From: Maribacter sp.
GTDB lineage: Bacteria; Bacteroidota; Bacteroidia; Flavobacteriales; Flavobacteriaceae
NCBI GenBank assembly: GCA_011050675.1
Contig: DRFI01000021.1
Coordinates: forward strand, 1 to 64,000
Length of the DNA stretch: 64,000 bases
Direction of reading: 5' to 3'
The position numbers and the translations under genes were made by a program. The notes under the pieces are model-generated. The model worked only from the letters and a program-made list of their open reading frames with translations, was not told the DNA's origin and did not search any database. Shown piece after piece: positions 25,793-33,918 of this stretch (position 1 is its first letter; each line of letters begins with the position of its first letter).

Positions 25793-26348
25793 TTTTTGAT
25801 AATTTTAATTCGTTTAACTTTCTTTTTAATTTCTGTAATAATTGTAATCTCAACTGTAAATTCTCTATTAATGCGGTTATTGTTTGGTCATTAGGTCCCA
25901 AATCTTTCAATTCTGTATTTAAGGTCTTGTATTCTAGATTTAGATTATTAAGCTGCTCCATAAAACTATCTATCAACTCTTTGGTATCTGGCGACACTTC
26001 TAATTTTGCCAATTCCATATTTATATTGGCTACATAATAACTTTCTACTTTTTTTAAATCTGGAGAAAGGTCCCCAAAAGTAAATTCAGCCTTTTTATTA
26101 TCAATAATAGAATTATCAACCACTGTTGGCGTGCTGTTATCAACAGTATTTAAGTAGTTAAAACCAAAGCCTATACTTATAATAATTACTATAGAAGCTG
26201 CAATTTTATACCAAATACTAGTCTGGTTCTTATTCTCTAATGCCGACTGTTCAAGTCTTTCTAAAAAGCGCTCTTCATGACCTTGCTTTATAGTATACTT
26301 TTTAGATTCTCTATCCTTTTTGAACATATCCCTAAGATCCTGTTCCAT
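25764..26348 (-). CDS. Membrane protein, putative anti-sigma factor
   Basis: A 194-residue protein between the sigma gene and the DUF4097-like gene. The first 40 residues are charged and cytoplasmic. A single hydrophobic helix follows (about 44-64, IWYKIAASIVIIISIGFGFN). Then comes a periplasmic region of mostly helical, Leu/Lys/Glu-rich sequence (about 85-190) that probably forms a coiled coil. This one-helix topology next to an ECF sigma factor is what anti-sigma factors look like, but I see no zinc-binding HxxxCxxC motif. The role is therefore inferred from position. It overlaps the sigma gene by 17 bases and the following gene by 29. Confidence 0.75.
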   Translation of the reverse strand: MEQDLRDMFKKDRESKKYTIKQGHEERFLERLEQSALENKNQTSIWYKIAASIVIIISIGFGFNYLNTVDNSTPTVVDNSIIDNKKAEFTFGDLSPDLKKVESYYVANINMELAKLEVSPDTKELIDSFMEQLNNLNLEYKTLNTELKDLGPNDQTITALIENLQLRLQLLQKLKRKLNELKLSKNEQIIDNSI

Positions 26349-26874
26349 AATTGTTTCCTTTTAATAATTCTTTTAAATGACTTTTTCCTCTCGACAACCG
26401 AGTTCTACAAGCAGATTCTGATATATTTAATACTTGAGCAATTTCTTGATGATCATAACCTTCCACTAAAAACATAAGCACTACATACTTGTACTTATCT
26501 TGTAATTCATCAATAGCATATCTTACTTGTTCAATACTTATAGTTGACGATACATTCCAATTATCATCATCTGCAACCACATGCATACTATCTTCATTCA
26601 GAGAAATATTTTCCTTTTTTAATTTTAAGAAATCAATACTCTTATTCACAACTATACGCTTTAACCAAGCTCCAAATGTTACATCACCTTTAAACTGATG
26701 TATTTTTTGAAATGCTTTGATAAACGATTCCTGTAAAACATCTTCTGCATCATCTGTATTCCTTACAAACCGCATAGCCACGATGTACATTCCATCGCAA
26801 TATTTCCTGTATAGCTGCAATTGAGCAGCCCGGTCGTTTGCTTTACATTTCTCTACGACACTGCTTTGAAACAT
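26332..26874 (-). CDS. ECF-type RNA polymerase sigma factor
   Basis: A 180-residue extracytoplasmic-function sigma factor. Region 2 reads LYRKYCDGMYIVAMRFVRNT, then DAEDVLQESFIKAF, the classic region 2.2-2.4 motif. Region 4 contains LPDK-like DELQDKYKYVVLMFLVEGYD with helix-turn-helix HQEIAQVLNISESACRTRLS. The start is taken at the ATG that gives MFQSSVVEKCK (26874). An in-frame upstream extension would add 22 atypical hydrophobic residues. It heads a three-gene overlapping operon with a membrane regulator and an envelope protein. The sigma probably responds to envelope state and activates its own operon, a common scheme for this class. Confidence 0.95.
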   Translation of the reverse strand: MFQSSVVEKCKANDRAAQLQLYRKYCDGMYIVAMRFVRNTDDAEDVLQESFIKAFQKIHQFKGDVTFGAWLKRIVVNKSIDFLKLKKENISLNEDSMHVVADDDNWNVSSTISIEQVRYAIDELQDKYKYVVLMFLVEGYDHQEIAQVLNISESACRTRLSRGKSHLKELLKGNNYGTGS

Positions 26875-26978
26875 CGGTTTAATTGATTGATTTTTAGTTG
26901 TTGTTATAATAAGGACGATATAAAAAATAGAATGTTGCAAAAATTTTTATTTTTACACCACATTATTAAATATTCTCT

Positions 26979-27893
26979 TTGAAACAAGTTACAATTTCCA
27001 ATGCCTATTTAACCTTAATGGTTCTTGATTATGGCGCCACCATTCAAAAATTACTTGTCAAAGGTGAGAATGATGAGTATACCAATGTCGTTGTTGGTTA
27101 CAACCATCCAAGTAGATATCGTTTAGATGACAACGTATTGGGGGCGAGTGTTGGTCGTTATGCCGGTAGAATTTCTGAAGGCGGATTTACACTTGACAGA
27201 GAAAGATACCCTATATACCATGAAGATGGTGTGCACTTACATGGTGGAAAAGAAGGTTTTCATCAAAAATATTGGATTATAGATGAAGTTGATAAAAGTG
27301 ATAAACCTTTTGTTAAACTTACCTATACCAGTAAACATTTAGAAGAAGGCTACCCAGGAAACCTAACGGTAAGTGTTACTTATAAACTAATGAATAATGC
27401 CTTACAGATTATTTATGAAGGCATAACAGATAGAAGTACGGTTATTAACCTTACCAATCATTCTTATTTTAAGTTAGATAAGAGTCCGTATATCGACGAA
27501 TACGAGTTACAATTAAACTGTCCGTACAGATTAGAAACAAAAGAAAATTTACTGCCTACAGGAGATATTATACCTGTACGCAAAACGGGATTTGATTTTC
27601 TTTTACCAAGAAAAATAGGTGTACAAAGATTAGATGCAATTTTCATTAAGGACATTGGTAATGAAAAGGTTGCAGAACTACATTCTAAAAGTTCTGGCAT
27701 AACTATGAAAGTATACACCAACCAACCTGCTTTGGTTGTTTATACCCCGTCTGATTTTCCAGGAATTTGTTTTGAAGCTCAAAATTATCCCGATGCTCCT
27801 AATCAACCTGATTTTCCTAAAAGCGTCTTAAGACCGGGAGATATCTACAACAACATTTCTATCTTTAAGTTCGATTTAGATCCACCAAATTAA
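26979..27893 (+). CDS. galM: Aldose 1-epimerase (mutarotase)
   Basis: This enzyme interconverts alpha and beta anomers of galactose and other aldoses. At 304 residues it is slightly short, as cytoplasmic forms are. Family features are VLDYGATIQKLLV at the start, NVLGASVGRYAGRISEG, the catalytic His in VHLHGGKEG, LTNHSYFKL with the second His, and FPGICFEAQNYPDAPN with the catalytic Glu. The start codon is TTG: an in-frame TAA lies four codons upstream and no earlier ATG exists. It abuts the DUF2911 gene with no gap, so the two are co-transcribed. It is divergent from the ECF sigma gene. Confidence 0.94.
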   Translation: MKQVTISNAYLTLMVLDYGATIQKLLVKGENDEYTNVVVGYNHPSRYRLDDNVLGASVGRYAGRISEGGFTLDRERYPIYHEDGVHLHGGKEGFHQKYWIIDEVDKSDKPFVKLTYTSKHLEEGYPGNLTVSVTYKLMNNALQIIYEGITDRSTVINLTNHSYFKLDKSPYIDEYELQLNCPYRLETKENLLPTGDIIPVRKTGFDFLLPRKIGVQRLDAIFIKDIGNEKVAELHSKSSGITMKVYTNQPALVVYTPSDFPGICFEAQNYPDAPNQPDFPKSVLRPGDIYNNISIFKFDLDPPN

Positions 27894-28466
27894 ATGAAGT
27901 CGTTAAAAAGAATTATCATTGGTATTGCAGTACTCGCGGCATTAGTATATTTAGTTGTTATTCCATATATACACAGTGAGGCTAGAAAATTTAGTCCTGC
28001 AAAGACGGTCGTTCTAGATTTAAAAGGTAGTGAGCTTGAGATAGATTATTCCAGCCCTTCTAAAAAAGGACGAGTCATTTTCGGAGATCTCGTGCCCTAT
28101 GGAAAAATTTGGCGAACAGGGGCTAATGAGCCTACAACATTCACGACCACACAACCTATTAAAATCATTGATAAAACATTACCTGCAGGTAAGTATTCTT
28201 TATGGACCAAACCTAATCAAGATAGCTGGAAAGTAATATTCAACACCCAAATACCAGGTTGGGGCGTTACCCGGGTAGATGGCAACCAAACCACCCATGA
28301 AAGCAAATACGACTATTTAACCGTAGAAGTTCCTGTAAAAAAATTGGTGGAACCTGTAGAAAATCTATCCATCAATTTTGAGAATGTTGCCGTAAATCAA
28401 AAAACACAAGACTTTTTAAGTCTAGCCTGGGATTCTACAAAAATTATGGTTCCTATTTACAAATAG
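27894..28466 (+). CDS. DUF2911 membrane-anchored protein
   Basis: A 190-residue protein with one N-terminal helix (residues 6-24) that anchors it facing the periplasm. The rest is the DUF2911 domain. Its signatures are GRVIFGDLVPYGKIWRTGANEPTT (24 residues, about 60-83), LPAGKYSLWTKP and a final YDYLTVEVPV with ENLSINFENV. Function is not known; the domain is widespread in Bacteroidota. The start codon directly follows the galM stop (TAAATG). It contains no known catalytic motif. Confidence 0.88.
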   Translation: MKSLKRIIIGIAVLAALVYLVVIPYIHSEARKFSPAKTVVLDLKGSELEIDYSSPSKKGRVIFGDLVPYGKIWRTGANEPTTFTTTQPIKIIDKTLPAGKYSLWTKPNQDSWKVIFNTQIPGWGVTRVDGNQTTHESKYDYLTVEVPVKKLVEPVENLSINFENVAVNQKTQDFLSLAWDSTKIMVPIYK

Positions 28467-28474
28467 TACCTTTG
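28467..28474 (+). promoter_or_regulatory. -7 promoter element for meaB
   Basis: TACCTTTG matches TAnnTTTG and begins immediately after the DUF2911 stop codon, 31 bases before the meaB ATG. No TTG is found at the usual -33 spacing. Confidence 0.5.
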
Positions 28475-28497
28475 TAGCCTATTATTAAGTTATTAAA

Positions 28498-29487
28498 ATG
28501 AATTTAGCCAATCTTACTACATCAGAAATACTTGAGGGTATCTACGCAAATAATGTAGCTATTGTAAGTAAGGCAATTACTATTGTAGAAAGCACCAAAC
28601 CAGAACATAGAATTATTGCCAATGACATTATAGCACGTTGTATTTCCAAAAAGCATCACTCTATTAGAATTGGTATTACCGGCGTACCTGGCGCAGGTAA
28701 AAGTACTTTTATAGAACAATTTGGAGGTATGCTTACCCAACTTGGTAAAAAAGTAGCCGTATTAACGGTTGATCCATCTAGCAGTAGAACAAAAGGAAGT
28801 ATTCTAGGCGATAAGACTCGTATGGAAGAATTGGTCAAAAACCCGAATGCATATATTAGACCATCTGCATCGGGTTCCTCACTAGGCGGTGTTACTCGAA
28901 AAACGAGGGAGAGCATAGTTATTTTAGAAGCTGCCGGTTTTAATTGCATTCTTATTGAAACCATTGGTGTTGGACAAAGTGAGACAGCCGTTCACGATAT
29001 GGTAGATTTTTTCTTATTATTAAAATTAGCTGGTGCCGGCGATGAATTACAAGGCATAAAAAGAGGTATTATTGAAATGGCAGATGCTATTGTGATTACT
29101 AAAGCTGACGGAGATAATATACAGCGAACCGAATTTGCAAAGATGGAGTTCACTAGAGCACTACACATGTTTCCTCCAAAAGAAAATGGATGGACACCTG
29201 AAGTTTTAAGCTGCTCTGCCATTGAAAATAGAGGTTTAGATAAAATCTGGACGTTGATTGACTCGTATTGCTCAACCATGAAAGAATCTGGATTTTTCAA
29301 AAGCAATCGTCAACATCAAAATGAAAATTGGCTTATTCAATATTTAGAACAAGAATTACTATCGGAGTTTTATCAGCACCCGAAAACAAAAAAAATGCTC
29401 CCAATATTAAAAAAGGAGGTTATTAGTCAAAATACTTCCCCTTTTTTAGCTGCTGAAAAGCTATTAAAGGCTATAAAAGAGTCCTAA
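28498..29487 (+). CDS. meaB: Methylmalonyl-CoA mutase-associated GTPase MeaB
   Basis: A 329-residue G3E-family GTPase that protects and reloads adenosylcobalamin-dependent methylmalonyl-CoA mutase. Walker A is GVPGAGKST (residues 62-70). VLTVDPSSSRTKGSILGDK, then RPSASGSSLGGVTRKTRE, ETIGVGQSE and the guanine-specificity ITKADGDN follow in family order. The mutase itself is not in the window. The PduO-type adenosyltransferase at 1153-1728 belongs to the same system. Single gene with its own -7 element. Cytoplasmic. Confidence 0.97.
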   Translation: MNLANLTTSEILEGIYANNVAIVSKAITIVESTKPEHRIIANDIIARCISKKHHSIRIGITGVPGAGKSTFIEQFGGMLTQLGKKVAVLTVDPSSSRTKGSILGDKTRMEELVKNPNAYIRPSASGSSLGGVTRKTRESIVILEAAGFNCILIETIGVGQSETAVHDMVDFFLLLKLAGAGDELQGIKRGIIEMADAIVITKADGDNIQRTEFAKMEFTRALHMFPPKENGWTPEVLSCSAIENRGLDKIWTLIDSYCSTMKESGFFKSNRQHQNENWLIQYLEQELLSEFYQHPKTKKMLPILKKEVISQNTSPFLAAEKLLKAIKES

Positions 29488-29540
29488 ATAGATTAAAAGG
29501 TTACCACCGTTTACGTACATTATGTTTAGGATAAAAAACA

Positions 29541-29548
29541 TAACTTTG
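29541..29548 (+). promoter_or_regulatory. -7 promoter element for the GT2 gene
   Basis: TAACTTTG fits TAnnTTTG and lies 30 bases before the ATG at 29571. A clear -33 TTG is not seen. Confidence 0.5.
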
Positions 29549-29570
29549 CAGCTATTCCAAAAACAACCCA

Positions 29571-30530
29571 ATGCAACCTGTTACCACTTCCCTACTTTCG
29601 GTCGTTGTTCCTTTATATAATGAGGAAGATAATGTGGCTCTATTGACACAGAAAATTCACGAAAGCTTGGTAGGCTACGATTATCAGATAATTTATATTG
29701 ATGATTTTTCTACAGACAACACTAAAAAAGTTACAAAAGCACTTAAGGATGATAAGGTTCATTTAATTGAGCTCAAGAAAAATTACGGTCAAAGTTTAGC
29801 CTTGGCTGCAGGTCTTGATTATGCTGAAGGGGAGTATATTATTACCATGGATGGTGATTTACAAAATGACCCGTCGGATATTCCAGAAATGCTAACTTAT
29901 GCTGTAAGTGGAGAATTTGATGTTGTAACTGGTATACGCCAAAAAAGGAAAGATTCTCTAGTTAAAAAAATACCATCTAAAATTGCTAATTTTCTGGTAA
30001 GACGTGTTACCAAATTAGATATTAAGGATAACGGTTGTGCCCTTAAAGTTTTCACTAAGGATATTGCTAAAGATTTAAATCTATATGGTGAAATGCATAG
30101 GTTTATTACACTATTGGCTTTTCTAGAAGGCGGACAAATAAAGCAAGTACCTGTTAAGCATCACGCACGCCATGCAGGAGTTTCTAAATACGGATTAGAA
30201 CGTGTTTTTAAAGTAGTAGCAGATATGATGCTATTGCTTTTTATTCGTAAATACTTTCAGCGCCCTATTCACCTTTTCGGAATTTCTGGTTTTTTAATGA
30301 TAATGTCTGGAGTTCTTATTAATTTTTATCTATTAATTGTAAAATTAGGGTTTGGAGAAGATATTGGAACAAGACCGCTATTAACCTTTGGTATGATGTT
30401 AATCTTTGCAGGAATTCAATTGTTCACTATAGGTATTGTAATGGAATTATTGATACGAACTTATTACGAATCTCAGAATAAAAGACCTTACCGCATAAAA
30501 AAAATAAGTGTAGGTGGCGAAGTTAAATAA
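29571..30530 (+). CDS. Membrane-bound GT2 glycosyltransferase (polyisoprenyl-phosphate type)
   Basis: A 319-residue family 2 glycosyltransferase of the DPM1/GtrB type, which loads a sugar onto a polyprenyl phosphate. The GT-A domain (about 8-220) has VVPLYNEEDNVALL, IYIDDFSTDNT and the metal-binding DGDLQNDP. GCALKVF and RHAGVSKYGLERVFKV are further family features. Two C-terminal membrane helices (about 235-260 and 275-300) anchor it. It overlaps the next gene by 17 bases, so the two are coupled. The lipid-linked sugar is probably used by envelope-glycosylation enzymes such as the GT39 protein encoded next on the opposite strand. Confidence 0.93.
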   Translation: MQPVTTSLLSVVVPLYNEEDNVALLTQKIHESLVGYDYQIIYIDDFSTDNTKKVTKALKDDKVHLIELKKNYGQSLALAAGLDYAEGEYIITMDGDLQNDPSDIPEMLTYAVSGEFDVVTGIRQKRKDSLVKKIPSKIANFLVRRVTKLDIKDNGCALKVFTKDIAKDLNLYGEMHRFITLLAFLEGGQIKQVPVKHHARHAGVSKYGLERVFKVVADMMLLLFIRKYFQRPIHLFGISGFLMIMSGVLINFYLLIVKLGFGEDIGTRPLLTFGMMLIFAGIQLFTIGIVMELLIRTYYESQNKRPYRIKKISVGGEVK

Positions 30531-31404
30531 GAAAGTAACTACCGGTTTAAAAGTACTTATCAGTGCCGTTTTAATTTATTTCATTTTCACAAAAATAAAT
30601 GTGGTTGAAATAAAAGATATATTGATACGAAGTAATCCACTTTACTTAGTCTTAGCCGCTGTTTTATTTATACTTTCTAAATTTATTGGGGCAATACGTC
30701 TTAATCTTTACTTTCACAGGCTTAACATTATGCTTACTCATAAAAGCAATTTTAAGCTTTACCTGTTGGGTATGTTTTACAACCTATTCTTACCAGGAGG
30801 TATCGGCGGTGATGCCTATAAAGGTTACATATTAAAAAAAACCTTTGAGGTAAAAACAAAAAAAATAGTGAGTGTGCTTGTATTAGATCGTTTAGGCGGC
30901 CTACTATTACTTTTTATATATGCATGTACTTTACTCGCGTTTCTTGATGTAGACCTATTAAATGGATACCGTTGGATGTTCTTGGCAGCTATTCCATTAT
31001 CTGTAATTGTATTTTGGCTATTGAACAAAAAGTTTTTCAATTACGTGTTTCCTATTTTCTGGAGAACAACAGCATTATCGGCAGTAGTACAATTAGCACA
31101 ATTAATTAGTATTTGGTTTATACTGTTAGCCTTAAACATAGAAATAAATCAAATTTCATATCTCATTATTTTCCTCATCTCATCAATTGTAGCGGTAGTT
31201 CCATTAACCTTAGGTGGTATTGGAAGTCGAGAGGTCACTTTTTTCTATGGAGCAAAACTTTTAGGACTAGACCAAAATGTATCTGTAGGTGTAAGTGTTT
31301 TGTTCTTTTTAATTACCGCCTTAGTTTCATTAATAGGCGCTTGGTACCACTTTAAAAAGATCAAACTAGAATTAGCGGATACTTCAACAACAAAGGTTTA
31401 TTAA
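30514..31404 (+). CDS. Lysylphosphatidylglycerol synthase TM-region/flippase-like membrane protein
   Basis: A 296-residue protein with seven to eight membrane helices of the UPF0104/LPG_synthase_TM family. The conserved pieces are GAIRLNLYFHR, the FLPGGIGGDAYKGY loop, and LTLGGIGSREVTFF near residue 230. Start codon GTG at 30514, overlapping the GT2 gene by 17 bases. Relatives in this position are thought to move lipid-linked sugars or lipids across the membrane, but this is family inference. Its partnership with a polyprenyl-phosphate glycosyltransferase supports such a role. Confidence 0.85.
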   Translation: MAKLNKKVTTGLKVLISAVLIYFIFTKINVVEIKDILIRSNPLYLVLAAVLFILSKFIGAIRLNLYFHRLNIMLTHKSNFKLYLLGMFYNLFLPGGIGGDAYKGYILKKTFEVKTKKIVSVLVLDRLGGLLLLFIYACTLLAFLDVDLLNGYRWMFLAAIPLSVIVFWLLNKKFFNYVFPIFWRTTALSAVVQLAQLISIWFILLALNIEINQISYLIIFLISSIVAVVPLTLGGIGSREVTFFYGAKLLGLDQNVSVGVSVLFFLITALVSLIGAWYHFKKIKLELADTSTTKVY

Positions 31405-31409
31405 AACTC

Positions 31410-33068
31410 TTAGTAGATATGTAATAGGTGCATTTTACGCGTAACCTTTTTACGCGTATTAGGGTTTAAGAACTTGCCCTGCAAACGTGTTATTCTAAAT
31501 TGATCTACTGATAGTTGAGAATCCCAGTCAAAGCCTTTACTCTGCAGCAAACTCATTTCCTCATCGTTTACATATATCCAAACATCCTTTTTATCCTTCA
31601 ATAAATCTACCGTTGTAAGCTGAACAGGGTACTGATTATAAAAATCTAAAGACCAACTATAATCTTTACCCACTTTATAAATACGGTCTACAGGTATATC
31701 TTTTTCTTCAATTACTTTAGACATAGAAGATCCACCTTGGTAATCCAATAAATTGGGGTAAAAATGTAAATTTAAAACTGCATTTAACAACAGTGAAGCA
31801 CAAACAGAAATCGTGACTAATTTCATATATACACCTTCTCTTTTTAAAGCATAGTAAATGATAATAACTGAAGCAGCAATTAAAAAAACATACGCAACCT
31901 TGCTTCTTAATTTAAACACATAAAAACATATTAAAGCAGATGCAATGAATACAATGCTAAGTACAAAGTACTGTCCGTACATTAATAATCTTACCGTTTT
32001 CTCTTTATCGGTTGTATATAATGTATAGATATATGAAGCTGTTATTACCGCAAACAATGGTATTGTAATGTTCAAATAATGTGGAAGCTTAAATTGGGCA
32101 AAACTGATAATAATAAAGATGAGGGTTATACCTCCAATAGTTAAAAACTCATGTCCTGGTACATATTTAAATTTCAGTTTTACAAAACTCTTCACCTTAT
32201 TATAAAATGCAGTAAGTCCTAGTATTGTCCAAGGAAGAAAGACCCATAAAAAGGTATGAAAGAAAAAGAAGTAATCGCTACTGTTTTTACCAATACCCTC
32301 TCCACTTAAACGTTCAAAACTTTGTTCCCAAAAAATAAAAAATATACCACTACGATCACCCTTACCACGTATTATTTTTTCTGGATGCAGATCAAATTGT
32401 AAGTAATACGCATATAACATTGGCGTAATTGTCACAGCAAAAACCAAGAGAGCCAATAACACTTTCCAGCTTAAAAATACGTTCCATTTTCTGGTATATG
32501 TCAAGTGACATAAAATAGGTAAACCAATGACTAAAAGTGCAATTTGACCTTTTGTAGAAAAAGCAATACCAGCAGCAAAAGCTCCAATACCTATTGCCTT
32601 AATACTTCCTTTTTCAATATACTTTGTAAGTTGCCAGATAGCTAGAATGCTAAACCCTGTTAATACCGCATCTGTACGTACATCTATAGCTCCCAAAACA
32701 ATTGTCTGCGCAGTCATAAAAACTAAAGCTGCGAGCTTACCTACATGTTTATTATATAGAAGACTTCCAAGTCCATAACAGCTATAGGCAGCCAGTAGAG
32801 TTGACAGGATTCCAGGAATTCGATAAGCCCAATCATGAATGCCAAATATCTTATAAGATAATACCGCAAACCAATAGTGCATATGCGGTTTATCTAAATA
32901 TTCTTCTGGACCTTTAAATAGACTGAAAAAATCATTCTCTTGTACCATCCGCATTGCCATTACAGAAAATTGTGCAGAATCATTTTCAAATAACGTAACA
33001 AACATACCTGCAACGTATACCAAGAAAATTAAAATTATTAAGAACCAGTACCTTAGATTAGATATCAT
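31410..33068 (-). CDS. GT39-like membrane glycosyltransferase (ArnT/PMT type)
   Basis: A 552-residue GT-C glycosyltransferase that takes sugars from polyprenyl-phosphate donors in the periplasm. The first extracytoplasmic loop carries FENDSAQFSVMAMRM with the acidic pair typical of ArnT/PMT enzymes, then YLDKPHMHYWFAVLSYKIFG. About eleven hydrophobic helices follow, and a C-terminal soluble domain (about 440-552). The start is set at the ATG 33068 that overlaps the PAP2 stop as ATGA. An upstream in-frame extension lies inside that gene. Co-transcribed with the PAP2 phosphatase, which may recycle the lipid pyrophosphate. The neighbouring convergent GT2 gene could make its donor. Confidence 0.9.
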   Translation of the reverse strand: MISNLRYWFLIILIFLVYVAGMFVTLFENDSAQFSVMAMRMVQENDFFSLFKGPEEYLDKPHMHYWFAVLSYKIFGIHDWAYRIPGILSTLLAAYSCYGLGSLLYNKHVGKLAALVFMTAQTIVLGAIDVRTDAVLTGFSILAIWQLTKYIEKGSIKAIGIGAFAAGIAFSTKGQIALLVIGLPILCHLTYTRKWNVFLSWKVLLALLVFAVTITPMLYAYYLQFDLHPEKIIRGKGDRSGIFFIFWEQSFERLSGEGIGKNSSDYFFFFHTFLWVFLPWTILGLTAFYNKVKSFVKLKFKYVPGHEFLTIGGITLIFIIISFAQFKLPHYLNITIPLFAVITASYIYTLYTTDKEKTVRLLMYGQYFVLSIVFIASALICFYVFKLRSKVAYVFLIAASVIIIYYALKREGVYMKLVTISVCASLLLNAVLNLHFYPNLLDYQGGSSMSKVIEEKDIPVDRIYKVGKDYSWSLDFYNQYPVQLTTVDLLKDKKDVWIYVNDEEMSLLQSKGFDWDSQLSVDQFRITRLQGKFLNPNTRKKVTRKMHLLHIY

Positions 33069-33634
33069 AGGGAGAATTTGCGAATTGCAAATATAAATAA
33101 CTTTACAAACAACCACCCGAACAACGAGCCTATAACAGCACCAGTTATAATATCAAGTGGAAAATGAACTCCCAAATATATTCTACTGTACGCGACCAAG
33201 GCTGCCCAGAGGACTAAAAAGAAACCTATATATTTGATTTTAGATTTTAAAACGCTACCAAAAAAAACTGCTAGTGCAAATGAGTTAGAAGCATGGGCAG
33301 AGAAATAGCCAAACTTGCCACCACAGTAACTTTTAACCAAACGCATATAGGGTTCAATTTCTGGGTCATGACAAGGGCGTAATCTTGCCACCCCGTACTT
33401 AAAAAAATTACCCAATTGATCGGTAACAGTAATTAATAAAGCTACCGATATTAATAGGACGAATGTCCTCTTACCTCCATATTTTTGAAATGAAAGAATG
33501 AGCAAAAATAGATACAATGGTATAGCACTTAACTTATAAGAGATAAATTGAAAAAAATTATCCCATTGTGGAGTACCAAGCCCATTTAAGTATAAAAAAA
33601 AGTCTTTGTCTAACTGTAAAAGCTCTTCAAGCAT
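33065..33634 (-). CDS. PAP2-family membrane phosphatase
   Basis: A 189-residue acid-phosphatase-like membrane protein with five to six helices. The three PAP2 motifs are KYGVARLRP, SAHASNSFA (Ser-Ala-His-Ala in place of the usual Pro-Ser-Gly-His) and SRIYLGVHFPLDI. It could dephosphorylate undecaprenyl pyrophosphate or phosphatidic lipids. Encoded 8 bases after the 75-residue protein gene and overlapping the GT39 gene by four bases (ATGA), forming a three-gene operon. The changed second motif keeps its catalytic His. Confidence 0.92.
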   Translation of the reverse strand: MLEELLQLDKDFFLYLNGLGTPQWDNFFQFISYKLSAIPLYLFLLILSFQKYGGKRTFVLLISVALLITVTDQLGNFFKYGVARLRPCHDPEIEPYMRLVKSYCGGKFGYFSAHASNSFALAVFFGSVLKSKIKYIGFFLVLWAALVAYSRIYLGVHFPLDIITGAVIGSLFGWLFVKLFIFAIRKFSL

Positions 33635-33642
33635 AATAGTAG

Positions 33643-33870
33643 TTAATCTTCGTATCTAGCTACTTCGCGATCGTAAAATGCAGTGGCATCTTTAATCAAG
33701 TTTTCCGCTTCTTCTTCTAATTCTTTCTCATCTTCCTTAGAAAACTCTTCGAGCCATTCTACTTCATCATCTTCAAGATTAATTATAAACCTTGGAAACT
33801 CAGTATGCACTACAAATATTGCGGTTGGAAAATCTGTATTATCACCCAATAAAAATTTCGGAAACTCCAT
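33643..33870 (-). CDS. Acidic 75-residue protein linked to the PAP2 gene
   Basis: A short, very acidic cytoplasmic protein. Residues 1-30 are beta-like (FPKFLLGDNTDFPTAIFVVH), with repeated Phe-Pro pairs. Residues 33-60 form a Glu-rich helix (DDEVEWLEEFSKEDEKELEE). The family is not one I can name. It is placed first in the operon with the PAP2 phosphatase and GT39 genes, only 8 bases before the former. Coding status is supported by tight spacing and composition. Confidence 0.75.
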   Translation of the reverse strand: MEFPKFLLGDNTDFPTAIFVVHTEFPRFIINLEDDEVEWLEEFSKEDEKELEEEAENLIKDATAFYDREVARYED

Positions 33871-33918
33871 AAGAAATATACTATATAAATTTAACTGCAG
33901 ACAACTATCAAAAGAAGG